From an uncultured Parvimonas sp. (GTDB lineage Bacteria > Bacillota > Clostridia > Tissierellales > Peptoniphilaceae): a stretch of DNA of 32,881 bases. The translations under genes were made by a program, and so were the position numbers. The stretch spans positions 1 to 32,881 of the forward strand of contig CABRGI010000001.1 of the NCBI GenBank assembly GCA_902470455.1, written 5' to 3'. The notes below the pieces were generated by a model. The model ran no database searches, was not told where the DNA came from, and worked only from the letters and a program-made list of their open reading frames with translations. Shown piece after piece: positions 8,869 to 17,625 of this stretch (its first letter is position 1; the number at the start of each line of letters is the position of its first letter).

Positions 8869-10047
8869 ATGGATATTTTAAAATTAGTTAAAGAAAAAGA
8901 AGAAAAAGTTATAAAGATTAGACGTGATTTACATCAAATACCGGAATTGGAATTAGAACTTCCTAAAACTATGGAATATATTTCAAAAGTTTTGGATGAA
9001 ATAGGTGTAAATTACAAAAAATTATTAAATGGAAATGCGATTGTAGTTCAAATCGACGGAGAACAAGAGGGTAAATGTATTGCAATAAGAGCTGATAGTG
9101 ATGCACTTCCCGTTGTTGAAGAAACAGGACTTCCTTTTGCTTCTACAAATGGAAATATGCATGCTTGTGGACATGATGGTCATACTGCTATGGCACTTGG
9201 AGCTTGTATGATATTAAATGAAAATAGAGATAAACTTAAGGGAACAGTTAAAATATTTTTCCAACCGGGTGAAGAAACACCGGGAGGAGCTTTACCAATG
9301 ATTGAAGAAGGATGTATGGAAAATCCAAAAGTCGATGCAGTAATTGGACTTCACGAAGGTTGTTTAATTCCTATTGAATATGGAAAAATAGGAGTAAAAA
9401 CAGGAGCCATAATGGCATCTGCTGATATTTTTGAAATAAATGTAAAAGGAAAATCATCGCATGCTGCAACACCTCATCTGTCAGCAGATCCGATTGTAGT
9501 TTCATCAGAAATTGTGCTTGGACTTCAAAAGATAATTTCAAGAGAAGTAAATCCAATTTCAAATGCAGTTTTAACTATCGGGATAATTAGAGGAGGAACT
9601 GCTCATAATGTAATTCCGGAATCTGTTTACATCAAGGGAACAGTTAGAACTTTAGATGAAAGTGTTAGAGAATTTATTGCAAAGCGAATTGAAGAAATTG
9701 CAGGTGGAATTTCAAAAACTTATAATTGTGAAGCTGAAACAATTTATCACTTTATGTATCCGGTAGTAATGAATGACGAAAAATTTACTGAATTTTTTAT
9801 AGAAAATACAAAAGAAGTTTTAGGAGAAGATTCAGTTGAAATAATAAAAAATCCAAGTATGGGTGGAGAAGATGTTGCATACTTTTTGCAAAGAGCAAAA
9901 GGTACTTACTTTATGCTTTCAAATCCGAAAATTTACGAAGGAGATAAAATATATCCTCATCATCATAGCAAATTTGATGTTGAAGAAAGTTTGTTTTACA
10001 AAGGAATGTGTGCAGTTTTAGGAACTGTTTTTAAATATTTAAGCTAG
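8869..10047 (+). CDS. M20D amidohydrolase (amino-acid amide / N-acyl amino acid hydrolase)
   Basis: A dinuclear-metal amidohydrolase of 392 residues. The M20D marks are clear: HACGHDGHTAM with C100, H102 and D103; the EE pair at 135-136 in QPGEETPGGA; H162 in GLHEG; and H364 in the C-terminal PHHHSKFD. The lid domain occupies about 180-290. Members include hippurate hydrolase, IAA-amino-acid hydrolase and N-acetyl-diaminopimelate deacetylase; the exact substrate cannot be told from sequence alone. The frame is open from 8821, but AAGGAG at 8857-8862 fixes the ATG at 8869. Single-gene unit. Confidence 0.9.
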   Translation: MDILKLVKEKEEKVIKIRRDLHQIPELELELPKTMEYISKVLDEIGVNYKKLLNGNAIVVQIDGEQEGKCIAIRADSDALPVVEETGLPFASTNGNMHACGHDGHTAMALGACMILNENRDKLKGTVKIFFQPGEETPGGALPMIEEGCMENPKVDAVIGLHEGCLIPIEYGKIGVKTGAIMASADIFEINVKGKSSHAATPHLSADPIVVSSEIVLGLQKIISREVNPISNAVLTIGIIRGGTAHNVIPESVYIKGTVRTLDESVREFIAKRIEEIAGGISKTYNCEAETIYHFMYPVVMNDEKFTEFFIENTKEVLGEDSVEIIKNPSMGGEDVAYFLQRAKGTYFMLSNPKIYEGDKIYPHHHSKFDVEESLFYKGMCAVLGTVFKYLS

Positions 10048-10082
10048 AAAAATGGATTGTCGAAAATGACAATCCATTTTGT
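10048..10082 (+). terminator. terminator of the M20 gene
   Basis: AAAATGGATTGTC / GACAATCCATTTT hairpin directly after the stop. Confidence 0.85.
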
Positions 10083-10141
10083 ATTCTCAAATTTATTTTT
10101 TATGTATCTCCGATACATTCATTTTTATTGTGAAACAACAA

Positions 10142-10191
10142 GGTTCCCGGGAACCCACCCGATGCAAAGCATCGTGGAAGGGTGGGGTTCT
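10142..10191. repeat. GC-rich nested hairpin
   Basis: GAACCCACCC pairs with GGGTGGGGTTC (one bulge) around an inner GATGC-AAA-GCATC stem. It overlaps the palindrome GGTTCCCGGGAACC. It is not followed by a T run, so it is not a typical terminator. Confidence 0.6.
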
Positions 10192-10206
10192 TATTTGCAA
10201 CAAAAA

Positions 10207-10387
10207 TGTGAGATTTCTCCGCTATGGTCGAAATGACGTACAAGGAAAAATCTTCGTTCAATAGCTTAACGTGAACAGTAAATAATCTTTAAAAAAATCG
10301 TTAAGTAAACAAAAAGTTTCGCGTCATAACAATTGCTAAAAAAATGTGCCTAATACTTCATCTTGAGTGGAGTATAACGGAGTCAAT
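10207..10387. repeat. MITE-like unit, copy 1
   Basis: Starts with GAGATTTCTCCGC and ATGACGTA and ends with a degenerate inverted form near 10362-10385. Inside, CTTAACG (10264) pairs with CGTTAAG about 35 bases on, and GACGTA pairs with GCGTCAT, giving nested stems. About 85 percent of roughly 120 core bases match copy 2 by eye. Confidence 0.6.
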
Positions 10388-10432
10388 CTAGCCCTAACTT
10401 TGTTTCTTGTAAACAGCAAAAGTTAGGGCTAG
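10388..10432. repeat. inverted repeat between the two units
   Basis: CTAGCCCTAACTTT and its exact reverse complement AAAGTTAGGGCTAG, with a 17-base centre that itself has GTTT-TTGT-AAAC symmetry. Confidence 0.7.
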
Positions 10433-10632
10433 AATCAGTTTCGCTAACGTGTCAGCCAAAATGACGTATAAGGAAAAATCTTCGTATAGTAGTTTAACGT
10501 GAACAGTAAATAATCTTTTAAAAAAATCGTTAAGTAAACAAAAAGTTTCACGTCATAACAACTGGTAAAGAAATTCCCCTAATACGTCATCTCGACCGGA
10601 ATGAGCGAAGCGAATAAAGTGGAGAGATCTCA
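10433..10632. repeat. MITE-like unit, copy 2
   Basis: Direct repeat of copy 1, offset about 228 bases. It keeps the ATGACGTATAAGGAAAAATC start, the CTTAACG-type inner stem and the CACGTCAT end. It finishes with GTCATCTCGACCGGAATGAG then GGAGAGATCTC, the inverse of the start of copy 1, so the whole 10,207-10,632 block has terminal inverted repeats. No transposase is encoded. Confidence 0.6.
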
Positions 10633-10633
10633 T

Positions 10634-10678
10634 AGTTTTACTTGTTTACAAGTAAAACTAAATGTATCGAAGATACAT
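10634..10678. repeat. double palindrome, dispersed repeat
   Basis: AGTTTTACTTGT-TT-ACAAGTAAAACT (perfect, 10634-10659) followed by ATGTATC-GAA-GATACAT (10662-10678). Inverted copies occur at 32850-32881 and, degenerate, at 10102-10130. Confidence 0.75.
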
Positions 10679-10691
10679 CAAAAAATCACAA

Positions 10692-10722
10692 ACAAAAAAT
10701 CCTCAACATTTGTTGAGGATTT
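10692..10722 (-). terminator. malic enzyme terminator
   Basis: AATCCTCAACA / TGTTGAGGATT hairpin, followed leftward by TTTTTTGTTTG, 17 bases beyond the malic enzyme stop. Confidence 0.85.
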
Positions 10723-10738
10723 CACTACTAAATATTTA

Positions 10739-11893
10739 CTATTTAACTTTTTCTGCAACTGCTTTTGCAACAGTATCAGCAACATTTTCTTCGAAAGCTG
10801 AAACTATTACATAATCTTCTCTGATTTTATCATCAGGAATCATACTTGCAAGTCCGTATGCTGCAGCTAATTTCATTTCATCAGTAATTTTCTTAGCCTT
10901 TGCTTCTAAAGCACCTTTAAAAATTCCAGGGAAAGCAACTACATTGTTAATTTGGTTAGGCATATCTGATCTTCCTGTTGCAGCAACTCTTGCTCCGGCT
11001 TCTTTTGCATCTGCATAAAGAATTTCAGGTTGAGGATTTGCCATTGCAAATACAATCGCATCTTTATTCATTGAAGCTACCATTTCTTTAGTAACTAAAT
11101 CTTTTTGACTTACTCCTATGAATACGTCAGCGCCTACAAATGCTTCTTTCATAGTCATATCTTTTTGTTCTTTATTTGTTATTTCAGCTAATTCTTTCTT
11201 TACAAAATTATAATTTTCTGAATGTTTTTTATTGATTGCACCTTTTGAGTCGAATGCTATTACATTTTCAACACCCAACATCATAATTAATTTTATGATT
11301 GAATATCCTGCAGCACCGGCTCCTGAAACAACAACTTTAACATCTTTAGCTTCTTTTTTAACTAATTTTAATGCATTGATTAAAGCCGCTGTAACAACTA
11401 TTGCAGTACCATGTTGGTCATCGTGGAATACCGGAATATCAAGTTCATCTATTAATGTTCTTTCAATTTCAACACATCTTGGAGAAGAAATATCTTCAAG
11501 ATTAATTCCGCCAAATGTAGGAGCAAGAGCTTTTACAATTGCAATAATTTCCTTAGGGTCTTTTGTATCTAAAACTAAAGGAACAGCATTAACTCCACCA
11601 AATTTTTTAAATAAACAGCATTTTCCTTCCATAACAGGCATAGCAGCTTCTGGTCCTATATCTCCAAGACCTAAAACAGCAGTTCCGTCTGAAATAACAG
11701 CAATAGTATTTGCTTTGCTTGTATATTTATAAGCTAAAGAAGGGTCTTTGCTTATTTCCATACAAGGTCTTGCAACACCCGGAGTATATGCATAAGTTAA
11801 ATCCTCAGCATTATTCAATTCTGCTTTTAATTCTGTTGATAGTTTTCCTTGCCATTGTTCATGAAGCAACAAGGCTTTTTCGTAAACATCCAT
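10739..11893 (-). CDS. NAD(P)-dependent malic enzyme (decarboxylating malate dehydrogenase)
   Basis: Converts malate to pyruvate and CO2 with reduction of NAD(P). At 384 residues it is the short bacterial form without a phosphotransacetylase tail. The YTPGVARPC box is at 36-44, metal ligands E133-D134 and D158-D159 (HDDQHGTA), and the Rossmann glycine motif GAGAAG at 191-196; ANPQPEI lies near 283. AAGGAG precedes the ATG. The unit has a consensus promoter, with a dyad over the -35, and its own terminator. Cofactor choice cannot be settled by eye. Confidence 0.94.
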   Translation of the reverse strand: MDVYEKALLLHEQWQGKLSTELKAELNNAEDLTYAYTPGVARPCMEISKDPSLAYKYTSKANTIAVISDGTAVLGLGDIGPEAAMPVMEGKCCLFKKFGGVNAVPLVLDTKDPKEIIAIVKALAPTFGGINLEDISSPRCVEIERTLIDELDIPVFHDDQHGTAIVVTAALINALKLVKKEAKDVKVVVSGAGAAGYSIIKLIMMLGVENVIAFDSKGAINKKHSENYNFVKKELAEITNKEQKDMTMKEAFVGADVFIGVSQKDLVTKEMVASMNKDAIVFAMANPQPEILYADAKEAGARVAATGRSDMPNQINNVVAFPGIFKGALEAKAKKITDEMKLAAAYGLASMIPDDKIREDYVIVSAFEENVADTVAKAVAEKVK

Positions 11894-11932
11894 TTTTTTA
11901 TCTCCTTTATATAAAAATATTCATTCAGATTT

Positions 11933-11961
11933 AATATACTACAAAGATTGACAAAAGTCAA
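11933..11961 (-). promoter_or_regulatory. malic enzyme promoter with overlapping dyad
   Basis: Read leftward: TTGACT, 17 bases, TATATT. The -35 is part of a perfect dyad TTGAC-AAAA-GTCAA at 11948-11961, a possible operator. Confidence 0.6.
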
Positions 11962-12024
11962 TACAAAAGTGAAAATGAATTTCATTAAAATTTTTAATAG
12001 ATATAAGTGGTTAAATTCTTCCTA

Positions 12025-12053
12025 TTGCTTTTTAAAAATTTTTACATTAAAAT
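12025..12053 (+). promoter_or_regulatory. radA promoter
   Basis: TTGCTT, 17 bases, TAAAAT, only 16 bases before the chosen ATG. The leader would be about ten bases, so the message is close to leaderless. Confidence 0.5.
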
Positions 12054-12069
12054 ATAGTTGGTGATTAAA

Positions 12070-13437
12070 ATGAAGATAAAGAAAAAATATATATGTTCAA
12101 ATTGCAAAAAAGAGTCATTAGGTTGGCAAGGAAAATGTAGTTTTTGCGGTAGTTGGGGAACGATAGAAGAGATTGAAGTTTCCGATGTAAAAAGCTCTAG
12201 CGATAAAATTGTTGCAAAGGGAAAAGTCGAAAAACTAAAAAATGTAAATGTAAATGAAAATGATAGATTTATAACCGGAATAGATGAGTTAAATCGTGTT
12301 TTAGGCGGTGGAATTGTAAGAGATAGTGTAAATATTTTAACTGCAAGACCAGGTTGTGGTAAAAGTACATTACTTTTACAACTTGCGCTTGATTTTGCAA
12401 GTAAAAATGTAAAATCTATTTATATTTCAGCAGAGGAAAGTTCATCTCAGATAAAGTCAAGAGCAAATAGAATTGTAAAAGAAATTCCTGAAAATATTTG
12501 GATTCAATCTACACAAAGTATGGATGAGGCTTTAAATTCAATTGATGAAGTTGACGCAGAAATTGTAATTTTAGACAGTATTCAAACTGTTATGTTAAGC
12601 TCAATTCCGTCAAGAGCTGGTTCTCCAACACAGACTGTTGAATGTATAAATGAATTGGTTAGAATTGCAAAAAATGATAAAAAGCCAAGAGCGATTTTCA
12701 TAGTTTGTCATATGACTAAACAAGATGAAATGGCAGGACTTAGGACTTTGGAGCATATGGTGGATTCAGTTTTACTACTAGAGGGAGAGTCTGATGAAAG
12801 TTTAAGAACTCTTACAAGTACAAAAAACAGATTTGGAAGAACGGGAGAAATCGGACTTTTTAAAATGGAAGAGTACGGACTTTTGGAAATTAAAAATCCA
12901 TCAGAATTTTTTGTAACTCAAAGAGAGAAAGATATTTGTGGAAGTGTGTTGTCCGTTGTAAAAGAGGGAAGCAGAATGTTAGTTGTTGAAGTTGAAAGTT
13001 TGGTTTCACAGTCTTTTACAAGTTATCCTGCAAGAATCGGGGACAGTCTTAAAAAAGATCAATTAAATACATTGCTTTCAATTTTAGAAGAAAGAGCCGG
13101 ATTTAATTTATATAATAAAAATGTAATTTTAAAGACTACGGGAGGACTTAAAATTTCAGAGCAATCGGTAAATCTAGCTGTCATAATTTCCGTTGCATCT
13201 TCAATTTTAAATAAAGCTGTTCCGAGAGATAATGTATTTATTGCAGAAGTTGGACTTACAGGAGAGCTTAAAAAAATTCCTAATTTAAGCGAAAGACTCA
13301 TAGAACTTGACAGAATGGGCTACAAAAAGGTATATATTTCAAATGAAGTTGTGGATATAAAGAATTTAAAAACATTAAAAGTTGAAAAATCTAAAACACT
13401 AAAAGAAGTTATTGACAAAGTTTTTAGAAATGTTTAA
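12070..13437 (+). CDS. radA: DNA repair protein RadA (Sms)
   Basis: A RecA-like helicase that drives branch migration in recombinational repair. The 455 residues show the C4 zinc finger (C9, C12, C23, C26), Walker A at about 94-100 (GCGKST), the RadA-specific KNRFG motif at 252-256, and a Lon-protease-like C-terminal domain (SLVSQSFTSYPAR, then ILKTTGGLKISEQS). The frame is open from TTG 12058 and GTG 12061, but the family N-terminus and a GGTGA about seven bases upstream favour the ATG at 12070. Single-gene unit. Confidence 0.95.
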   Translation: MKIKKKYICSNCKKESLGWQGKCSFCGSWGTIEEIEVSDVKSSSDKIVAKGKVEKLKNVNVNENDRFITGIDELNRVLGGGIVRDSVNILTARPGCGKSTLLLQLALDFASKNVKSIYISAEESSSQIKSRANRIVKEIPENIWIQSTQSMDEALNSIDEVDAEIVILDSIQTVMLSSIPSRAGSPTQTVECINELVRIAKNDKKPRAIFIVCHMTKQDEMAGLRTLEHMVDSVLLLEGESDESLRTLTSTKNRFGRTGEIGLFKMEEYGLLEIKNPSEFFVTQREKDICGSVLSVVKEGSRMLVVEVESLVSQSFTSYPARIGDSLKKDQLNTLLSILEERAGFNLYNKNVILKTTGGLKISEQSVNLAVIISVASSILNKAVPRDNVFIAEVGLTGELKKIPNLSERLIELDRMGYKKVYISNEVVDIKNLKTLKVEKSKTLKEVIDKVFRNV

Positions 13438-13447
13438 TTATTAAGAA

Positions 13448-13480
13448 AAGAAGGTTGTGTATATGCTACACAACCTTTTA
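13448..13480 (+). terminator. radA terminator, probably bidirectional
   Basis: AAGGTTGTGTA / TACACAACCTT hairpin. It touches the stop of the leftward gene at 13478, and read leftward it is followed by CTTTTCTT. Confidence 0.7.
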
Positions 13481-14023
13481 AATATTAGTATTAACATAGT
13501 CATTTATTTTTGAAATTCTAATTTCATTTATAAATATATTTTTTTCTTTCAATTTTTCTAAAATTTTGGTATTCATAGAGTGAAAAATCGCATATTCAAC
13601 ATCTTTTATCACAATTTCAAAAAGAGAATTATTAAGTCTTTTTGAATTCATATCTATAAAATATGCCTCTGTGGAATTTTCATCCAAAAAGTCAATCATC
13701 TTAAAAAGATATTTATCTTTTTCTGCATAATAATTATTAGATTTCATAAGATTTTCATTATACTTTTTTTGCTTTTTTCTATTATTTGAATACAAAATTG
13801 ATTTTTGCTTAAAAAACTTTGCTAGAATGTTGTAATACTGATAATTATATATTCCTTCTTCCAGTGAGGATATGTTTAAAAGTGGTTTCATACTTAAATT
13901 TTGAATCAATTCATAATTTTTTTCTAAAAAAGAAATTTTATCTATTTTTCCAATTGAAAGGTCAGTAATCAATTCATTTCTCTTTTTGAAAAAATTTTCA
14001 AGTTGTACTGTAGGTATATTCAT
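13478..14023 (-). CDS. conserved hypothetical protein (possibly DUF6648-like)
   Basis: A 181-residue soluble, lysine-, asparagine- and tyrosine-rich, mostly helical protein with no signal peptide or membrane span. I do not recognise catalytic motifs. It starts with FFKKRNELITDLSIGKIDK and has a basic middle (NNRKKQKKYNENLMKSNNYYAEK). The general form recalls a clostridial DUF6648 family, a weak memory-based guess. The ATG lacks a good ribosome site: the nearest AAGGTG belongs to the terminator hairpin of the upstream gene, about 13 bases away. Expression may be low or depend on read-through. Confidence 0.65.
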   Translation of the reverse strand: MNIPTVQLENFFKKRNELITDLSIGKIDKISFLEKNYELIQNLSMKPLLNISSLEEGIYNYQYYNILAKFFKQKSILYSNNRKKQKKYNENLMKSNNYYAEKDKYLFKMIDFLDENSTEAYFIDMNSKRLNNSLFEIVIKDVEYAIFHSMNTKILEKLKEKNIFINEIRISKINDYVNTNI

Positions 14024-14029
14024 ATCACA

Positions 14030-14056
14030 AAAAAAGCACCTTAACGATGCTTTTTA
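14030..14056 (-). terminator. terminator of the P-loop gene
   Basis: AAAAAGCA / TGCTTTTT hairpin. Read leftward it is followed by further T residues, between the two leftward genes. Confidence 0.7.
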
Positions 14057-14059
14057 AAT

Positions 14060-14485
14060 CTAGTCAACTTTTAATTCTACACAACTTGCTTGACCACCTT
14101 CACAAAGTTGTTCTTTAGGAAGATTAATTCCCATGAAAACTTCAAGTTTGTGATCTTCACAAAGTGCATCGACATCTTTCTTAAATTTACAAAGCTTTTC
14201 GCTATCAAGATCAATTATTGAATAGATACCGTCGATATAGATTTTTTCCACATCATAATCTCTTGAAACAATTCCGAAAATAAATCCGAATAATTTGTCA
14301 AGATTTACTATTTCATATTCTTTTGCATTTGTTAATCTAACACTGTGGTCTAAGCTGAAAATATGAGTGTCATCAGTATCAATAAAAATGATATTTCCAT
14401 TTCCTTTTCTCATTTCTTCGTTAGCTTTATCTATTAACCATTTAGTTTTTCCAGATCCTGAAGGACCAAGTACAAAATTTAACAT
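14060..14485 (-). CDS. small P-loop ATPase-like protein
   Basis: A 141-residue protein with a Walker A motif GPSGSGKT at residues 7-14. IIFIDTDD lies near 32-39 and KIYIDGIYSIID near 82-93, the latter a plausible Walker B strand. It resembles stand-alone twitching ATPase- or kinase-like NTPases conserved in Clostridia; the function is unknown to me. A GTG at 14494 is open in frame, but AAGGGGTGG at 14491-14499 fixes the ATG at 14485. The unusual C-terminus CEGGQASCVELKVD has two cysteines. It has a strong promoter of its own. Confidence 0.75.
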   Translation of the reverse strand: MLNFVLGPSGSGKTKWLIDKANEEMRKGNGNIIFIDTDDTHIFSLDHSVRLTNAKEYEIVNLDKLFGFIFGIVSRDYDVEKIYIDGIYSIIDLDSEKLCKFKKDVDALCEDHKLEVFMGINLPKEQLCEGGQASCVELKVD

Positions 14486-14513
14486 TTCAACCACCCCTTA
14501 ATTTCTTTTTCTC

Positions 14514-14542
14514 ATTATACCATTTTGTAATAAATAATACAA
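14514..14542 (-). promoter_or_regulatory. promoter of the P-loop gene
   Basis: Read leftward: TTGTAT, 17 bases, TATAAT with an extended TGG. Strong match. Confidence 0.65.
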
Positions 14543-14699
14543 GTGTTTTTTTCATAAAAAAGTTTTATATAAAGTATTGAAAAATAAATATTTTTAATAA
14601 TTTCATAAAATATTTTTGAAAACGATATTAAAAAAAGAAGATATAAAAACTAAAAAAATTTTGATAGTAGATGATGTCAGATTGTCAAATTTTTAAATC

Positions 14700-14728
14700 T
14701 TGATTTTTTTTCAGTTTTGTGCTAAAGT
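14700..14728 (+). promoter_or_regulatory. possible promoter of the ABC exporter operon
   Basis: TTGATT, 17 bases, TAAAGT, 70 bases before the ATPase start. The rest of the gap 14,543-14,798 is AT-rich, and I see no other element in it. Confidence 0.35.
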
Positions 14729-14798
14729 AAAATTAGGAAGTTATAAGTAATTTTATGAAATGTAAATAGATTTGGGGAGTATTTAACAAGGAGGAATT

Positions 14799-15503
14799 AT
14801 GGCTTTTGTTGAATTTAAAAACGTTTATAAAAAATATAATGAAGGGAAAAGTTCAGAAATTGTTGCGAATAGAGATGTCTCTTTCGAAATAGAGCATGGA
14901 GAATTTTGCGTTATCGTTGGACCTTCAGGAGCGGGAAAATCTACAATTCTAAATATCTTAGGCGGAATGGATGATGCTACAAGTGGAGAAATCTATATAG
15001 ATGGTAAAGATATTTGTAAATTTAATAAAAGACAATTAAATGACTACAGAAGATTTGATGTAGGCTTTGTCTTTCAATTTTACAATTTAATTCCAAACTT
15101 AACTGTTTTGGAAAATGTAGAACTTGCAGGGCAAATTGTAAAAGAAAGTTTAAATCCTTCTGGAGTTTTGGAGTCTGTTGAATTGTCTCATAGACTAAAA
15201 AATTTTCCTAGCCAATTATCCGGAGGAGAGCAACAGAGAGTTGCAATAGCCAGAGCATTATGTAAAAATCCAAAATTGCTTTTATGTGATGAGCCTACAG
15301 GAGCTTTAGATTATCATACAGGTAAAAAAATTTTAGAGCTTCTACATCAAAGATGTAAAAAAACAAATACAACTGTAATTTTAATCACTCATAATCAAGC
15401 CATTGCACCAATGGCGGACAGAGTTATTGAAATTAACGACAGTACAGTAAAAAATGTGATTTTAAATAAAAATCCAAAGGACATAAAGGAAATTGAGTGG
15501 TAG
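14799..15503 (+). CDS. ABC transporter ATP-binding protein (MacB/LolD type)
   Basis: The ATPase of an FtsX-type exporter, 234 residues. Walker A GPSGAGKST is at 41-49, signature LSGGEQQR at 140-147, Walker B ending in D164-E165 followed by PTGALD, and an H-loop in LITHNQ. These are marks of the MacB/LolD/BceA clade. AAGGAGG lies directly upstream. Its stop is one base before the permease ATG, so the two are coupled. The permease is broken by a frameshift, so this ATPase may now lack a working partner. Confidence 0.93.
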   Translation: MAFVEFKNVYKKYNEGKSSEIVANRDVSFEIEHGEFCVIVGPSGAGKSTILNILGGMDDATSGEIYIDGKDICKFNKRQLNDYRRFDVGFVFQFYNLIPNLTVLENVELAGQIVKESLNPSGVLESVELSHRLKNFPSQLSGGEQQRVAIARALCKNPKLLLCDEPTGALDYHTGKKILELLHQRCKKTNTTVILITHNQAIAPMADRVIEINDSTVKNVILNKNPKDIKEIEW

Positions 15504-15504
15504 T

Positions 15505-17625
15505 ATGAAAAAAACATTGTTTAAAAATTTTTACAGAACAATCTTTCGAACATTTCCAAAATTTTTATCCATCGTATTTATGATAGGACTTGGAGTAATG
15601 GTCTTTGTCGGACTTAAAATAACCCCACATATAATGCGAAGAAGTGTAGATAAACACATTAGCGAAGGGAATTTATATGATTTTAAAATTTCTTCAAATT
15701 TTGGATTGCAAAAAGAAGATGAGGATATAATTTCCCGTTTGGAAAATTTAAAAGATGTTGAATATGGATATAGTATAAATCTAAAAGACGAAGAGCGAGA
15801 AGTCGATTTTACTATTGAAAACAAGCCCGAAAAAATAAGTACCGTTCAAGTAATAGAAGGGGAAGGTATTACATCGGACTCCGATATTTTATTGGATGAA
15901 AGATTGAGAGATAAATACAAAATCGGGGACGAAATAGACTTTAAAAATGTTGAAAAATTTGGAATTTTTAAAGATGAAGTAAAAAAATTAAAACATAATA
16001 AATTTACTGTAAAAGGCTTTATCAAAAGCCCTGAAGTTTTAACTACACTTCTATTGGGAACTACTGAAAATGGATATTTGGCAATAGTTTCAAAAAACTC
16101 TTTTGATTTTAGCTATTTTTCTCATGCAAAAATTACTTTTTCAGATTTAAATGATTTGAATATGAATAGCAAAAGTTTTGAAAATTTAAAAAATGATAAA
16201 AAACTTATGTTACAAGAAATGTTTAAAAATAGAGCCGGAGAGGTTTATGAGTTAATTTACTCACAAAAACGAGATATTTTAGATGAAAATAAGGAAGAAC
16301 TTTCTAAAAATAAATTAGATCTTGAAGAAAACGAAAAAAAATTACAAGAAAATCTTGAAAAGTTGGAAAATGGTCGAAAAGATTTAAGAAGAGCTTTTGC
16401 AGATTTGAATTACCAAAAAAATCAGTTTATTAATTTAATAAATGAAAATCAAGATAAATTGACAGATGCTATAAATAATTTGTATGAGAAAAGGACTGAG
16501 TTATATAAAAATAGGGAAGATTTAGTTGATAAAAATAATTCTTTGGTAAAAAACAAAGAAGATTTAGAAAAAAAGAAAACGGAAATTGAATTAGGAATAA
16601 AAGCCTTAAATCAGGAATTGAGATTACTTGAAGAAAATTACAATTCAAATTTGATTGACGAAAATGAATATAAGGCAAAGAAAGAAGGAATTAATAAAAA
16701 ATTAGCTGAATTAAATATTGCTTTACAGACAATTCAAAAAAATTTAGATTCTGTTAATACGAATTTATCAATTATTTCAGAAAATATTTCTAAATTAGAT
16801 GAAGGAGATAAAAAATTAGCTTTTGAAATTGAAAATTTAGAAAATAAAATGGACGAATTGAAAAGTCAAGCAAAACAAGGAATGCGTAAATTTGATGAAT
16901 ACTATTCAAAATTAGTTGAAAAAAAGGCGGAAATTGAAGAAAATAACTTAAAATTAAATAAAGGAAAAGATGAAGTGGAAGATGCCAAAAGTAAAATTTC
17001 AGAGGCAGACAGTAAAATTTCTGAAGGAGATGAAATTTTATCTAAATTGATAGAGCCAACTTACAATATAGAAGACGGATTCAGTTCATCAGCGACTTCA
17101 AAAGTTTATTTTGCAGCTAATGGAATTTATGGAGTTTCAAATGTATTCTCATTATTTTTCTATTTCATCGCTCTTTTGGTATCACTTACAACAATGACTA
17201 GAATGGTTGATGAAAATAGAATACAGATAGGAACATTAAAGGCATTAGGATATAGCAATATGGACATTGCAAAGCAATATTTTTACTATGGACTTTTAGC
17301 GAGTTTGATAGGGGGAGCAATAGGAACTGTTTTAGGATTTAAAATAATTTCTCCGCTTGTATATGGTTCATACTTAAAAGCCTTTATATTTCCAAAAGTT
17401 TTTGACAACTACTATCCTAAAATAATTACTGTAGGAATTTTAATTGCAATTTTCTGCACAGCTTTTGTATCATATATAACTTGTATGAAAACACTAAAGG
17501 AAAAAATTTCATCACTTATGAGAGCAAAAGTCCGGAAATTTCGTATTTCTGGAAAAAATACCTTATATTTGGAAAGAACTTTCTTTTTTACAAAAAGCAA
17601 CTCTAAGAAATGTATTCAGATATAA
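15505..17625 (+). CDS. FtsX-family ABC permease, N-terminal part (frameshifted)
   Basis: The first two thirds of a large FtsX/MacB-like permease, about 706 residues. One membrane span lies near residues 18-38. Then comes a periplasm-side domain, a very long coiled coil (about 250-510, rich in E, K, L and N), and spans near 545-575, 600-630 and 645-670. The ATG at 15505 follows the ATPase stop; the TTG at 15493 is inside the ATPase gene and unlikely. After LMRAK (about 17,529) the frame runs into unrelated residues and stops at 17,625, while the expected family sequence continues in another frame. Confidence 0.85.
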   Translation: MKKTLFKNFYRTIFRTFPKFLSIVFMIGLGVMVFVGLKITPHIMRRSVDKHISEGNLYDFKISSNFGLQKEDEDIISRLENLKDVEYGYSINLKDEEREVDFTIENKPEKISTVQVIEGEGITSDSDILLDERLRDKYKIGDEIDFKNVEKFGIFKDEVKKLKHNKFTVKGFIKSPEVLTTLLLGTTENGYLAIVSKNSFDFSYFSHAKITFSDLNDLNMNSKSFENLKNDKKLMLQEMFKNRAGEVYELIYSQKRDILDENKEELSKNKLDLEENEKKLQENLEKLENGRKDLRRAFADLNYQKNQFINLINENQDKLTDAINNLYEKRTELYKNREDLVDKNNSLVKNKEDLEKKKTEIELGIKALNQELRLLEENYNSNLIDENEYKAKKEGINKKLAELNIALQTIQKNLDSVNTNLSIISENISKLDEGDKKLAFEIENLENKMDELKSQAKQGMRKFDEYYSKLVEKKAEIEENNLKLNKGKDEVEDAKSKISEADSKISEGDEILSKLIEPTYNIEDGFSSSATSKVYFAANGIYGVSNVFSLFFYFIALLVSLTTMTRMVDENRIQIGTLKALGYSNMDIAKQYFYYGLLASLIGGAIGTVLGFKIISPLVYGSYLKAFIFPKVFDNYYPKIITVGILIAIFCTAFVSYITCMKTLKEKISSLMRAKVRKFRISGKNTLYLERTFFFTKSNSKKCIQI

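Larger units (their letters stand above)
10083..10690. repeat. gene-free repeat block
   Basis: About 600 bases without a credible gene. In order it holds: a degenerate copy of the ATGTATC-GATACAT palindrome (10102-10118); a perfect 14-base palindrome GGTTCCCGGGAACC (10142-10155) running into a GC-rich hairpin; two tandem 180-200 base units; a hairpin between them; and a second pair of palindromes at 10634-10678. The GC content is visibly higher than in the flanks. Open frames of 61 and 66 codons here are made of repeat sequence. Confidence 0.75.

Noticed and set aside
10079..10264. 61-codon open frame in the repeat block
   Set aside because: It lies wholly in palindromic repeat sequence, has no ribosome site and starts inside the upstream terminator.
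10601..10801. 66-codon open frame
   Set aside because: It runs through the repeat, the malic enzyme terminator and the antisense of the malic enzyme end.
11232..11732. 166-codon open frame opposite the malic enzyme gene
   Set aside because: Antisense shadow of a well-matched enzyme gene. No ribosome site, and the composition is that of a reversed coding strand.
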